Positions 7,624 through 16,519 of a stretch of DNA of 64,000 nt are shown here, in pieces. Position numbers and translations under genes: made by a program. Numbering within the stretch: position 1 is the first letter of the stretch; every line of letters begins with the position of its first letter. The stretch lies in contig NZ_KB892011.1 in the NCBI RefSeq assembly GCF_000373645.1, forward strand, positions 1 to 64,000, given 5' to 3'. Below the pieces are notes generated by a model. The model saw only the letters and a program-made list of their open reading frames with translations. It was not told where the DNA came from and did no database searches. Origin of the DNA: Streptomyces sp. ATexAB-D23 (GTDB lineage Bacteria > Actinomycetota > Actinomycetes > Streptomycetales > Streptomycetaceae).

Positions 7624-8711
7624 GCCGCGCCTCCCGCCTTCTTGCGCGCGTCGCGCCGCATCAGCCACAGGAAGAACGGCCCTCCGCACAGGGCGGTGAG
7701 CACGCCGACCGGGATCTCCTGCGGTGCCGCCACGGTTCGCGCCGCGATGTCGGCCAGGACCAGGAACGACGCACCCCCCAGCGCGGCGGCCGGCAGCACA
7801 CGCCGGTGGTCGCCGCCGACGAGCAGCCGCACGACGTGCGGCAGCATCAGGCCGACGAATCCGATCGGTCCGGCGGCGGCGACCAGCACACCGGTGACCA
7901 GCGAGACGAGCACGAACATCCGGGCCCGGAACCGTGCGACGTCCAGGCCCATGGTGGCGGCGGCCTCCTCCCCGGCGAGCAGCAGGTTCAGGTTCGGGGA
8001 CTGCACCATGAGGACGGCGATGCCGAGCAGCAGCGCCGGACCCGGCAGCCAGAGCGAACTCCAGGACACACCGCCCAGACCGCCCAGCGTCCAGGCGAGG
8101 ACGGTGCGCGCCTCGTTGCCGTTGTCCGTCGTCAGGAGCAGCAGGTTCAGCAGTGCGCTGAGCACCGACGCCACCGCGACCCCGGCCAGGATGAGCCGCA
8201 GCGAGGTGATGCGGCCGCCGGTGCGGGCGGCGGCGTAGACGAGCACGAGCGCGCCCAGCGCCCCCGTGAACGCGGCCGCCGGCAGGGACACCGTGCCGAA
8301 GAGGCTCACCCCGAACACGATCACCGCGACCGCGCCGAGCGAGGCACCGGAGGACACCCCGAGGAGGTACGGCTCGGCAAGCGGGTTGCGCACCAGCGCC
8401 TGCAGCGCCGTTCCGACGACGGCGAGGCCCGCGCCGGTGACCGCGCCGAGCAGGACGCGGGGCCCGCGCACGTCGAGGACGATCGTCTCCCGTGCCCGGG
8501 TCCAGGTGGGCTCCGTCCAGTCGGCGCCGAGCGCGTGCGTCACGATGCCCCACACCTGGCCGGGCGGTATGCGCACCGAGCCGACGGCGAGTCCCGCGGT
8601 CAGGCAGGCGGCCAGGAGCACGGTGAGCGCGACCAGGGTGACGGCGAACGCGGCCCGGCGGCGCGGCTTCACCACAGCGGTGCTCTCGGCGCCCGTGGTG
8701 AACGCGGTCAC
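7620..8711 (-). CDS. FecCD-family permease of the cobalamin importer (BtuC-like)
   Basis: 363 residues, with about ten hydrophobic segments. FecCD signatures are present: PRVLLGAVTGAGLAVVGTAL, VRNPLAEPYLLGVSSGASLG, GPIGFVGLMLPHVVRLLVG and EIPVGVLTALCGGPFFLWLM. The start is GTG 8711, which overlaps the stop of the binding-protein gene (GTGA), and the stop overlaps the ATPase start. It forms the membrane channel of the B12-riboswitch-controlled importer. A single permease gene implies a homodimer, as in BtuC. Confidence 0.9.
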   Translation of the reverse strand: MTAFTTGAESTAVVKPRRRAAFAVTLVALTVLLAACLTAGLAVGSVRIPPGQVWGIVTHALGADWTEPTWTRARETIVLDVRGPRVLLGAVTGAGLAVVGTALQALVRNPLAEPYLLGVSSGASLGAVAVIVFGVSLFGTVSLPAAAFTGALGALVLVYAAARTGGRITSLRLILAGVAVASVLSALLNLLLLTTDNGNEARTVLAWTLGGLGGVSWSSLWLPGPALLLGIAVLMVQSPNLNLLLAGEEAAATMGLDVARFRARMFVLVSLVTGVLVAAAGPIGFVGLMLPHVVRLLVGGDHRRVLPAAALGGASFLVLADIAARTVAAPQEIPVGVLTALCGGPFFLWLMRRDARKKAGGAA

Positions 8712-9775
8712 TTGAAGTTGTCCGGGTGCAGCCCGCGCGCCAGGTCGCCCACCGCGTCCGCCGAGCGGACGCCGACGAGGGTGTCGGTCAGCGGCAGCAC
8801 CACGAAACGCTTGTTCTTGATCGCGGGCACGTCGGCGAGTGCGGGCTGGGAAAGCAGGAACTTCTTCTTCTGGGCGACGCCGGTCCCCGCGTAGTCGTAG
8901 ATGGCGATCACATCCGGCTTGCGGTCGACGACCTGTTCCCAGGAGACGTCGCCGAACACGTCGTCCAGGTCGGAGAAGACGTTCTTGCCGCCGGCCAGCC
9001 TGATCAGTTCGTTGCCCAGGCCCTTGCCGCCGGCCGTGAAGGCGGACTTGTCGCCGCTGTCGTAGACGAACACCGATACGTCACGCGCGTCCTTCACGGC
9101 CGCGCTCGCCCTGTCGACCCGGGTGCGCAACTCGGAGACAAGGGCGGACGCGCGGTCGGGGACGCCGAAGATCTTGCCGATCGTGCGTATCTCGGTGTAC
9201 GTGTCCTGCATGGTCACCCCCTTCTTCCCGGCGCAGTTCTCCCGGTTGAGGTAGGTGTCGATGCCCGCGTCCTCGAACGCCTCGCGCGAGCGCCCCTCCT
9301 TCTCCGCGAACGCGCTGGCGTACCCGCCGTAGACGAAGTCGGGATCGGTGTCGAGGACCTTCTCGAACGACGGCGCCTGCTTCGACAGCTGCGGGATCGA
9401 CGCGAAGTCCTCGCGCAGCGCGGGCAGGACCGCCGAGTCGGGGTACGACGTACCGGCCATCCGGTCCTTGAGCCCGAGCGAGAGCATCAGCTCGGCCGGA
9501 TGCTGGTGGATGGTCACCGCGCGGGACGGCGGCTTCGTGTACGTCGTCCTGACACCGCAGTTGTCGATGGTGACGGGGAAGCCCTTCGCCGTCGAGGCAC
9601 TTTCCTTTGGGGAGCCGGCGGCGGTGCCGGAGGAGCCGCAGCCGGCCGTCAGCAGGATCGCCGACAGCGCGGTGACGGCCGCGGCGAGGCGCGCCGGACC
9701 GCGCCCGCGTGAGGCTGCGGACGCCGTGTGCGAGGGGAAGAACAAGAAATGGGGACGGCTGTGACCGTCATGCAT
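8708..9775 (-). CDS. corrinoid-binding lipoprotein of the ABC importer (BtuF-like)
   Basis: 355 residues. A signal peptide ends in the lipobox LLTAGC at about residue 44, followed by a Gly/Ser-rich linker. The helical-backbone substrate-binding fold is shown by VTIHQHPAELMLSLGLKDRM, LDTDPDFVYGGYASAFA, LIRLAGGKNVFSDLDDVFGDVSWEQVVDRKPDVIAI and VRSADAVGDLA. ATG 9775 has AGGAGG six bases upstream; the frame is open further upstream through the riboswitch but that is not a start. It would be lipid-anchored outside the membrane and deliver corrinoid to the downstream permease. Confidence 0.88.
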   Translation of the reverse strand: MHDGHSRPHFLFFPSHTASAASRGRGPARLAAAVTALSAILLTAGCGSSGTAAGSPKESASTAKGFPVTIDNCGVRTTYTKPPSRAVTIHQHPAELMLSLGLKDRMAGTSYPDSAVLPALREDFASIPQLSKQAPSFEKVLDTDPDFVYGGYASAFAEKEGRSREAFEDAGIDTYLNRENCAGKKGVTMQDTYTEIRTIGKIFGVPDRASALVSELRTRVDRASAAVKDARDVSVFVYDSGDKSAFTAGGKGLGNELIRLAGGKNVFSDLDDVFGDVSWEQVVDRKPDVIAIYDYAGTGVAQKKKFLLSQPALADVPAIKNKRFVVLPLTDTLVGVRSADAVGDLARGLHPDNFK

Positions 9776-9814
9776 GGGAAGCCTCCTGCGGAGTCCGCGC
9801 TCCTCGGATCGGGC

Positions 9815-9955
9815 CCGCGGCAGGTCAGTGACCTGACTTCCGCGGACGCCCCGTGGGACGTGCGCGGTCACAGTGGCGGGACCGTGCCGGATTCGCACCG
9901 GCTTCCTGGCTCCTGCCGCGGCTTTGACCTGGTGATCGTACGTAGTGACCAGGTG
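9815..9955 (-). promoter_or_regulatory. cobalamin riboswitch
   Basis: Read on the - strand: GGAAGCCGGTGCGAATCCGG, then CACGGTCCCGCCACTGTGAC and further on GGAAGTCAGGTCACTGACC. These are the conserved aptamer core elements of the B12 riboswitch, here closer to consensus than the first copy. It ends about 40 bases before the binding-protein ATG (9775), so it should control the whole importer unit on the - strand. Outer limits are approximate. Confidence 0.92.
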
Positions 9956-10016
9956 GACGAGGAAACCGGGGTCGGGCGCCGAGGCGCATGGGAGAGGCCC
10001 CTGGAAGACTGTCCAC

Positions 10017-10850
10017 ATGAGTACGCAGCAGCGCGCGATCCTCGTCATCGGCATCGGGGCCGGCGATCCCGACCACCTGACCCTTCAGGCCGTGAAGGCG
10101 ATACGGCGCGCCGACGTCTTCTTCATCGTCGGCAAGGGACCTCACAAGGCGTCCCTGACCGACCTGCGCCACCGGATGATCGAGGAGCACGCAGAGGGTT
10201 CCTACCGTGTGGTGGAGGTCGAGGACCCCAGCCGCGACCGGGGCGCGATGGGCCGCTCGGACTACACGGCGGCGGTCCAGGACTGGCGCGAGCGGCGTGG
10301 CGAGATCTTCGAGAGGGCGATGCGCGAGGAGATGACGGCCGGCGAGACAGGGGCCTTCCTCGTCTGGGGCGACCCGTCCCTGTACGACAGCACGCTCGGC
10401 ATCCTCGGGGACATCGAGGACCGCGGCGCGCTCCTCGTGGGCGTCGAGGTGATCCCCGGCATCACGAGCGTCGCCTCCCTGACCGCCCGTCACCGCATCC
10501 CGCTCAACCAGGTGGGCCGCCCGGTGCACATCACCCCGGCCCGCCGCCTCGCCGAAGTCGGCCAGAACGACGACGGAGACATCGTCGTCATGCTCGACGC
10601 CCACGAGTCGTTCACCCAGGTCGCGGGCGACGACGACGTGTGGATCTACTGGGGTGCCTACCTCGGCACCCCGGACGAACTCCTCGTCGCAGGGCCGCTC
10701 CACGAGGTCTCCGACCGCATCCGGCAGGTCCGCGCGGAGGCGCGCGAGCGGCACGGCTGGATCATGGACACGTATCTGCTGCGGATCATGGACGGACGCG
10801 GCTCCCCGCGCCGGGCCGAGACGGACGGGAGCGGCCGGAACGCCCCGTGA
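10017..10850 (+). CDS. cobF: precorrin-6A synthase (deacetylating)
   Basis: 277 residues. A tetrapyrrole methylase fold begins with ILVIGIGAGDPDHLTLQAVK and contains ADVFFIVGKG, LVWGDPSLYDSTLGIL, EVIPGITSVASLTARHRIPL and DIVVMLDAHESF. CobF uses S-adenosylmethionine to methylate C-1 of precorrin-5 and release acetate in aerobic cobalamin synthesis. The start ATG 10017 fits the family N-terminus. It stands alone, divergent from the B12 importer, and is not preceded by a recognisable riboswitch on its own strand, although the importer's riboswitch occupies the shared upstream DNA. The other cob genes are not in this window. Confidence 0.92.
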   Translation: MSTQQRAILVIGIGAGDPDHLTLQAVKAIRRADVFFIVGKGPHKASLTDLRHRMIEEHAEGSYRVVEVEDPSRDRGAMGRSDYTAAVQDWRERRGEIFERAMREEMTAGETGAFLVWGDPSLYDSTLGILGDIEDRGALLVGVEVIPGITSVASLTARHRIPLNQVGRPVHITPARRLAEVGQNDDGDIVVMLDAHESFTQVAGDDDVWIYWGAYLGTPDELLVAGPLHEVSDRIRQVRAEARERHGWIMDTYLLRIMDGRGSPRRAETDGSGRNAP

Positions 10851-11081
10851 TACCCGCCGGGTCGCCGGCTCGACGGGTCCCGACGGATGAACGAACAAGC
10901 CGCTGCCGTGGTCTGCCGGGCAGCTGCGGACGGTCGCGACCGGCCCGGCGTCGGGCCGGTGCGAGGCCAGGTGACCATGCCGGTGGGGCATCTGGACGGA
11001 CTGTTCCAACGCAGGCGCAAACGTTCAGGAGTTGGGCCCCGGGCTCTCCCTCGTCGTGGCTTGCCCTCTACGCTCGTGATC

Positions 11082-11768
11082 ATGGCAAACGGATTCAGCG
11101 ACCAGTTCCTCCTTGAGGCGGAACGGCACTCCGTCTGGGGCGCCGCTCAGCTCGAGACACTCATGGAGTTCCTGCCCGAGGCACCGTGGAACGCGGACCT
11201 GGCGACGTGTTCCTACCAGCAGGGGGAGGTGCGGCTACGGGTCGGTGTCCTTGGGACATACGACATGGAGGGGGGTTCCTGGCTGTGGGGCTGGGCAAAT
11301 CCGGGGCTCGGCGGGAGTGAGGCCGTGGCGTTGTCCGCTGCCGTGGCACGGTACGGGCAGGCGCACGGGATTCCCGAGTTCACCGCCGAGGAAATCGATC
11401 TGTCCGGTTTCGACGATCCGCGGCGGGCCGCCGAGATGCTGGCCTTCGCGGGGATGGGGGTGACCGACGCCCCCGGGTACATCGGGCAGCCCGCAGGGCC
11501 CGGCACACAGGTGTACTTCCTGCCCGACGACCCGAAGGTCCCGAGCGCCGAGCTCGATCCGGTCGCCCTGCCGCGCGTGCTCATGACCGGGGTCTCGCTC
11601 ATCGGGCGTTCGCCGCGGCAGGCCGTCACGGGGTACTTCGAGCACTACGGGGTGCCGCAGCGCGTGGAGGGCGACCGGCTGATCGCCGATCTGCCGACCG
11701 GTGCGGCTGTTGTCTCCTTCGACGGGATGGGGCGTATCGGCAACATCCAGCTCACGGTCGGCAGCTGA
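11082..11768 (+). CDS. DUF6882 domain-containing protein
   Basis: 228 residues, cytoplasmic, no signal peptide. It begins FSDQFLLEAERHSVWGAAQL and contains GSWLWGWANPGL, ALSAAVARYGQAHGIPEFTA and AAEMLAFAGMGVTDAPGYIG. These match the DUF6882 family, common in Streptomyces and of unknown function. ATG 11082 places the conserved N-terminus at residue 3. The second half (VALPRVLMTGVSLIGRSPRQ through VVSFDGMGRIGNIQL) may be a separate small domain. No operon partner. Confidence 0.75.
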   Translation: MANGFSDQFLLEAERHSVWGAAQLETLMEFLPEAPWNADLATCSYQQGEVRLRVGVLGTYDMEGGSWLWGWANPGLGGSEAVALSAAVARYGQAHGIPEFTAEEIDLSGFDDPRRAAEMLAFAGMGVTDAPGYIGQPAGPGTQVYFLPDDPKVPSAELDPVALPRVLMTGVSLIGRSPRQAVTGYFEHYGVPQRVEGDRLIADLPTGAAVVSFDGMGRIGNIQLTVGS

Positions 11769-12214
11769 CCCGGGCAGTGGCGTAAGTACGTTTCCTCGGG
11801 GCGCCGGCGGCGCCGTCGCTTCAACCGCGGCGGCGACCGTCCGGCGAACGCCTTGCCCCGAGTCGAGCCCCTCAACGCTCTCGGCGCGCCGCCGATCGAT
11901 GCAGGTATGGGGCAAAGCGTGGCGAACGGGACCTCGCGACGGGCAACCTGCTGATGGCTAGTTGAAAATGATTACCATCGTGCTTAGGGTTGATGTGGTC
12001 ACGCGGGGGCAGCGGCTCGGGGCGGCACCGCGGGCCGCCGAGCCGCGTCGACGCCGTCGGCGCGTCGTATCGGCAACGGTGAAAGGTGCCCTCCACCGCA
12101 GGCCGCACGTTGTTGATCCGCCAGGACCGGGAGGTCCTGAGCGCACGCGCCCCCATCCGGCACAGCGAATCGTCCGCACCGAGTGGCGCCCATCTGCAGA
12201 GGAGCACATTGAAC
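11769..12214 (+). other. non-coding leader of the anchored-repeat zinc locus
   Basis: About 450 bases without a supported gene. Its left part is GC-rich spacer after the DUF6882 gene; the middle holds a Zur-like box (11962-11980); the remaining 230 bases to the surface-protein ATG form a long leader with a GAGGAG ribosome site ten bases before the start. I see no other gene or strong hairpin. Confidence 0.6.
11962..11980 (+). promoter_or_regulatory. Zur-like operator, first unit
   Basis: TTGAAAATGATTACCATCG. The left half TGAAAATGAT is a strong half-site of the zinc-uptake regulator box of actinobacteria (TGAAAATGATTNTCATTTTCA type); the right half is degenerate (5 of 8 palindrome matches). 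It lies 235 bases upstream of the first surface-protein gene of the zinc/manganese ABC locus. An equivalent but better box precedes the second unit at 18250, which supports the assignment. The related regulator Fur is the main alternative. Confidence 0.65.
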
Positions 12215-13924
12215 ATGTCATCACCCAGGAAGCGCCGTTGGGCAGCAGCCGGAGTTGTGGGGTCGGTCGCGCTGGCCGGAGTTGCCCCGGCGGCTTTCGC
12301 CGGCACCTCCGAGGACGCCGCTCAGTCACCTGCCCCGTCCGTACGCGTTGTGCTGTCGCTGGAGGGTGAGGCCCTCGCGCTTGAGATGCCGCAGGGTGGT
12401 TCGGACGGCGCCGGGGGTGTTTCCGACGGAGAGCGACGCCCGGATCTGACGATCGGCGGCGAGGCGAGGACGACGGCGCCGGAGGAGGGCGTCCCCGCTT
12501 CTCCGGGGTCGCCCGGCGACGACCTATGGATCGTGGGCGGACGGTCCCCGGCCCCCGAGGGGAGCCTGGCCGACCCGGTGACCGGTTGGGACACCACCCG
12601 GGTCCCGGCCGAGGAGCTTGCCGACGCGCGCATCGACTGGGAGTTGACCGGGGTCGAAGGACCCGGCGACGTAATGGCCTTTGAACCCGGAGGCGTTGAG
12701 GGGGAGGGGGCGGTGGCGGAGCCGAAGGTGGTGTTCGACAGCACCGACGGTCTGCCGGACGCGCTGACTCTTCCGGCCGCCCGGCACGGCGCGTTGGCAT
12801 GGGCGTTCACCCGGGCCGGTGACTACCGGATCTCCTCGCGGGCCACCGCTGAGCTCGCGTCCGGAGACAGCGCCCGGACGGACACGGTGTGGACGGTGCG
12901 GGTCACCGACGAGCGGTCCGCTCCGCCCGCCGGGCCGTCTGCCGCCCCGGACGGAGGCGAAGGCGCCGTGCAGCCGGGCGACGACTCCGCCCCCGCCCGA
13001 AGCCGCACCGCCGGGGCCCCGGACCGGAAGACCGCGGCGGACGGTATCGCGAGCGAGCGGACCGTCATCGCGGACGGCCATGTCGACGCGATCGCCGGGA
13101 AGATGGTGAACGGCACGCTGCGGACCCTGTTCAGGGACAGCCGCGACCCGGGTGACATCATCTGGCGTGAGCCCTCCTCCGTGGTGCTGCACGTCAACCC
13201 CGCCGCCAGGGAGCAGATACCGGCAGGCGACACCTACTCCTTCCTCGGCAGGGCGGGCGGCGACTTCTGGCTCATTCCCCAGGTGCAGAAGCAAGGCGTC
13301 GTCTGGGCCGGATGGAACACGGAGGCGCTGGGCGACGGCGACCTGAGAGGTCAGGTCGACATGAAGCTGACGAAGGTCAGTGGGCCCGGAACCCTGGCCA
13401 TCTGGGAGACGGCCGGTCTGGGGGGCGCGCAGGTGCTCTACAACAGTGCCGACGGCCTTCCCGATACGCAGAAGGTGAACCCCGGCGTGCACGCGCACGG
13501 CAACTGGGCCTTCAGCAAGGAAGGTACGTACCACGTGACCTTCCAGCTGAGCGGCACGTCGGCGAACGGAACGGCGATGTCCGACGCCCAGACGTACACC
13601 TTCGTGGTGGGGGACGGGGATCCGAACGCCGCCACCCCGGGAGACGGGGACGGTGCCGGCGGCGGAGACGAGGACGGTGCGGCGTCAGGTCCGGCAGACA
13701 CCGACGGCCCGGCGTCCGGCTCCACCGGGGGTACGGGCGGAGCCGGTGGCGGGGCCGCGACCGAGGGAGGCAGCAAGGGCAGCCTCGCGCACACCGGGAC
13801 GGAGCCGGCCGTCCCCTTGGGAGTCGGCGCCGGGCTTCTGGTGGCCGGCGGTGGTGCCGCCATCGCGATGAGCAGGGCGAACAGGCGGCGTACCACCGTC
13901 GGCCACCGCGCCGTCCGGATCTGA
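12215..13924 (+). CDS. LAxTG-anchored surface protein with two choice-of-anchor M domains (TIGR03773-like)
   Basis: 569 residues. Signal peptide (residues 1-29, ...GVAPAAFA), two related surface domains (about 60-235 and 285-470), a Gly/Asp-rich spacer, then LAHTG (524-528), a membrane segment and an RRR tail: a sortase-E-type cell-wall signal. Both domains share DLW/DFWLIP-like, GWDT/GWNTE, GPGDV/GPGTLA and STDGLPD/SADGLPD motifs. Domain 2 carries HAHGNWAF (His426, His428), while domain 1 has RHGALAWAF instead. It is the first gene of the Zur-boxed locus that also encodes a metal importer; inferred role is zinc capture or relay at the wall. RBS GAGGAG supports ATG 12215. Confidence 0.85.
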   Translation: MSSPRKRRWAAAGVVGSVALAGVAPAAFAGTSEDAAQSPAPSVRVVLSLEGEALALEMPQGGSDGAGGVSDGERRPDLTIGGEARTTAPEEGVPASPGSPGDDLWIVGGRSPAPEGSLADPVTGWDTTRVPAEELADARIDWELTGVEGPGDVMAFEPGGVEGEGAVAEPKVVFDSTDGLPDALTLPAARHGALAWAFTRAGDYRISSRATAELASGDSARTDTVWTVRVTDERSAPPAGPSAAPDGGEGAVQPGDDSAPARSRTAGAPDRKTAADGIASERTVIADGHVDAIAGKMVNGTLRTLFRDSRDPGDIIWREPSSVVLHVNPAAREQIPAGDTYSFLGRAGGDFWLIPQVQKQGVVWAGWNTEALGDGDLRGQVDMKLTKVSGPGTLAIWETAGLGGAQVLYNSADGLPDTQKVNPGVHAHGNWAFSKEGTYHVTFQLSGTSANGTAMSDAQTYTFVVGDGDPNAATPGDGDGAGGGDEDGAASGPADTDGPASGSTGGTGGAGGGAATEGGSKGSLAHTGTEPAVPLGVGAGLLVAGGGAAIAMSRANRRRTTVGHRAVRI

Positions 13925-13928
13925 TCGG

Positions 13929-13958
13929 GTGCTCGCGGCCCTCCGGGGCCGCGAGCAC
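13929..13958 (+). terminator. intra-operon hairpin
   Basis: GTGCTCGCGGCCC (13929-13941), loop TCCG, then exact complement GGGCCGCGAGCAC (13946-13958). It starts four bases after the stop of the first surface protein and 67 bases before the binding-protein gene. It may end transcription partially, or stabilise the upstream mRNA, giving more surface protein than transporter. Confidence 0.55.
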
Positions 13959-14024
13959 TCCTCCACGGCCGGCGCCCGGCCCCTTCTCCCCGGCGCCGGC
14001 CCCTTCTTCAGCGGGAGTTCATAC

Positions 14025-15596
14025 ATGCGTATACCCAGACCGGTCATACGGTCCCTGGTCACCGTGGCCGCCCTCGGAGCCGCTCTCTCCGGGTGCAGGG
14101 GCCATGCCGGGACGGCAGCCGGAACCGACAACCCTGACGCCGTGCTGCGCGTCGTGACCACGACGGAGATCCTGGCCGATCTCGTCCGCCAGGTCGGCGG
14201 GGACCGGGTGCAGGTCGACTCGGTCGTGCCGGCCGGCGGTGACCCCCATTCGTACGAGCCCACACCTGCCGACGCGACTGCCGTTTCGAAGGCGGACGTC
14301 ACGTTTACCAACCATCTTCTGCTGGAAGAGCACGCGCTCATCAAGACGGTCGACGCGAACGCCCGCAAGGGGACTCCCAATGTCTCCCTCGCCGAGGCTT
14401 CCGAAACATACGGGGCACACGTCATTCCGCTCGTCGAGGACATCGGCCTGGACGTCCTCTGGCTCGGGCTGCGGGTACGCGGAGAGGGCGAGTCCCGGGG
14501 CGCGACCCGGTCCTCCGATGTCCTCCTGTCAGCCACCGATGTCCGGGGCCCGGGAGACCTCGTGGTGTATCTGACCGAATCCCTCGGCCGGCCCGAGATC
14601 TACTTCAACTCCGCGGACGGCCTTTCGGCCGAGGACACCACCAGCCTGCCGCCCGCCGCGCACACCCACGTGAACTGGGCCTTCACAAAACCTGGTGTCT
14701 ACGAAGTGAGTCTGGCCGCGAAGCTCAGGAACGCGGACGGTACGACGCAGCCGGTGGGCACCGGCACCTTCACGTTCGCCGTCGGCGTCGACCCGCACAC
14801 CGTGGCAGGCCCCGGAGACACCGTCCTCGACAACGGGCACACGGATCTGACGGTCAACATCGACAGCGGCAGGATGTCCGCCTTCACCGACCTGCGAACG
14901 GAGGGAAAGGCGCAGGAGGAGATACCACCCGGTGACGTGGTCATCGACGTACCCAACCGGACACTGGAGAGGATTCCGGCTCAGAAGCGGTTCGCGTTCC
15001 TGGGCAAGCCCGGAGCCGAGGTCTACCAGCTTCCACAAACGGTCCTCGGTAAACACGTGCACGGCGAGATCGACCCGCACCTGTGGCAGGACGTGCAGAA
15101 CACCAAGTCCTACGTCCAGCTGATCCGGGACACCCTGAGGAAGGAGGACCCGGACGGGGCGGACCGGTACACCTCCAACAGCCGTCGCTACGAGCAGCGG
15201 CTGGACGAACTGGACACGTACGTGCGCCGCCAGGTCGGCGCGATTCCGTCCGGCAGACGTCAGCTGATCACCACGCACGACGCGTTCGGATATCTCGCCG
15301 ACGCCTACGGAATGACGGTGGCCGGATTCGTCGTGCCGAACCCCGCGCAGGAGCCCAGCGCGGACGACGTCGAGAAACTGTCGATGACCATCAGGAACCT
15401 CAAGGTCCCGGCGGTGTTCATGGAGCCGAACCTCGTGCAGCGCGCCACCGTGCTCAATCAGGTCGCCGAGGACCAGCACGTCAAGGTGTGCACGCTGTAC
15501 GGCGATGCCTTCGACGACGACGTCCGGCACTACACGGACATGATGAGGCACAACGCCGACGCGCTCCGCTCCTGCCTCGGAGGTGCGGAGAAATGA
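14025..15596 (+). CDS. zinc/manganese-type ABC binding lipoprotein with inserted surface domain (TIGR03772-like)
   Basis: 523 residues. Lipobox ALSGC near residue 23. The N-lobe of a ZnuA/cluster A-I binding protein (VVTTTEILADLVRQVGGDRV; GGDPHSYEPTPADA with metal-binding His) runs to about 135. Then a choice-of-anchor M domain (about 140-335, with GPGDLVVYLTES, FNSADGLS and HTHVNWAF, His213/His215) is inserted. The C-lobe resumes at HVHGEIDPHLWQD (about 342), then QLITTHDAFGYLADAYGM and PAVFMEPN. It matches the 'anchored repeat-type ABC transporter' binding proteins. It should bind Zn or Mn and hand it to the permease encoded three genes on. Its stop overlaps the next gene (ATGA). Confidence 0.9.
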   Translation: MRIPRPVIRSLVTVAALGAALSGCRGHAGTAAGTDNPDAVLRVVTTTEILADLVRQVGGDRVQVDSVVPAGGDPHSYEPTPADATAVSKADVTFTNHLLLEEHALIKTVDANARKGTPNVSLAEASETYGAHVIPLVEDIGLDVLWLGLRVRGEGESRGATRSSDVLLSATDVRGPGDLVVYLTESLGRPEIYFNSADGLSAEDTTSLPPAAHTHVNWAFTKPGVYEVSLAAKLRNADGTTQPVGTGTFTFAVGVDPHTVAGPGDTVLDNGHTDLTVNIDSGRMSAFTDLRTEGKAQEEIPPGDVVIDVPNRTLERIPAQKRFAFLGKPGAEVYQLPQTVLGKHVHGEIDPHLWQDVQNTKSYVQLIRDTLRKEDPDGADRYTSNSRRYEQRLDELDTYVRRQVGAIPSGRRQLITTHDAFGYLADAYGMTVAGFVVPNPAQEPSADDVEKLSMTIRNLKVPAVFMEPNLVQRATVLNQVAEDQHVKVCTLYGDAFDDDVRHYTDMMRHNADALRSCLGGAEK

Positions 15597-16519
15597 CCCG
15601 CACACTCGCCCGGCGGGCAACGTTCTCGCTCGCGGCCCTGGCTCTGACGCTGGGCCCGGCCGCGCCCGCTCACACCTCCGAAACCCTGCCCCCCGGCGCC
15701 GGGTCCGACGCCGCACCACGTACCGGGACCGGCCGAAAGGTCATCGGGGACGGCCACGTGGATCTGGGCCCGCGCTTCGACGGCGGCACGTGGACCGTGC
15801 AGATCCGGGATGACACGACCCGCCCCGCGACGTGGCGCGACACCTCGGATGTGGTGCTTCAGGTGAAGGACACGGCAAGGACCCAGGTGCCGGAAGGGAA
15901 GACATTCACCTTCCTGGGCGACCCCGGCGACGACGTGTGGCTGCTGCCTCAGGCGCAGCGGGACGGCGTTCTCTGGCCCGGCTGGAACAGCCAGGACCCC
16001 GAAGTGGTGGCCAGGGTGGGACGAGAGGTCAACTGGCAGCTGACCGGTGCCGAGGGGCCGGGTGACTTCGTCCTCTTCCTCAACGGCAGTTTCGGAACTC
16101 CGAAGGTGGTCTTCGACAGCAGACGGAAGGCCCCACAGGAGACCGGCATCGAGATCAACAGTCACGTACACGGAAACTGGGCGTTCACCGAGCCCGGTAC
16201 GTACCTGCTCGGCATCCGGATGTACGCGGAGACGAAGGACGGCGAGCGCCATGACAGCCGGCGCACCCTTCGGTTCTCCGTGGGCCCCCAGAATCCCGGG
16301 CAGGCGTTCGCCGCCCGGCCCACCGGCGACCACGGGCCGGCGGGGGACGGTACGGAGCAGCGGGCGAATTCCGGTGGTTCCCCGGCCGCTGTGTGGTGGG
16401 GAGGGGGAGCGGCCGTGGTCGTGGCCGCGGCGGCCGTCGCCCTGGTGCGGCGGCGCGGCCGTCGTGACACCGGCTCATCGCCAGACACCGAACGCTCTGA
16501 AGGGACCAGCGATGACTGA
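15593..16519 (+). CDS. membrane-anchored surface protein with one choice-of-anchor M domain (TIGR03769-type)
   Basis: 308 residues. Signal peptide (TLARRATFSLAALALTLGPA), then one domain: VIGDGHVDLGPRFDGGTWTV, TFLGDPGDDVWLLPQ, VLWPGWNSQDPE, GPGDFVLFLN and SHVHGNWAFTEPGTY (His191, His193). The C-terminus has a membrane segment (WGGGAAVVVAAAAVALV) and an RRRGRR stop but no LAxTG, so it is likely held by the membrane rather than by sortase. ATG 15593 overlaps the binding-protein stop and its end overlaps the ATPase gene by eight bases, so it is firmly within the transporter operon. Confidence 0.85.
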   Translation: MTRTLARRATFSLAALALTLGPAAPAHTSETLPPGAGSDAAPRTGTGRKVIGDGHVDLGPRFDGGTWTVQIRDDTTRPATWRDTSDVVLQVKDTARTQVPEGKTFTFLGDPGDDVWLLPQAQRDGVLWPGWNSQDPEVVARVGREVNWQLTGAEGPGDFVLFLNGSFGTPKVVFDSRRKAPQETGIEINSHVHGNWAFTEPGTYLLGIRMYAETKDGERHDSRRTLRFSVGPQNPGQAFAARPTGDHGPAGDGTEQRANSGGSPAAVWWGGGAAVVVAAAAVALVRRRGRRDTGSSPDTERSEGTSDD

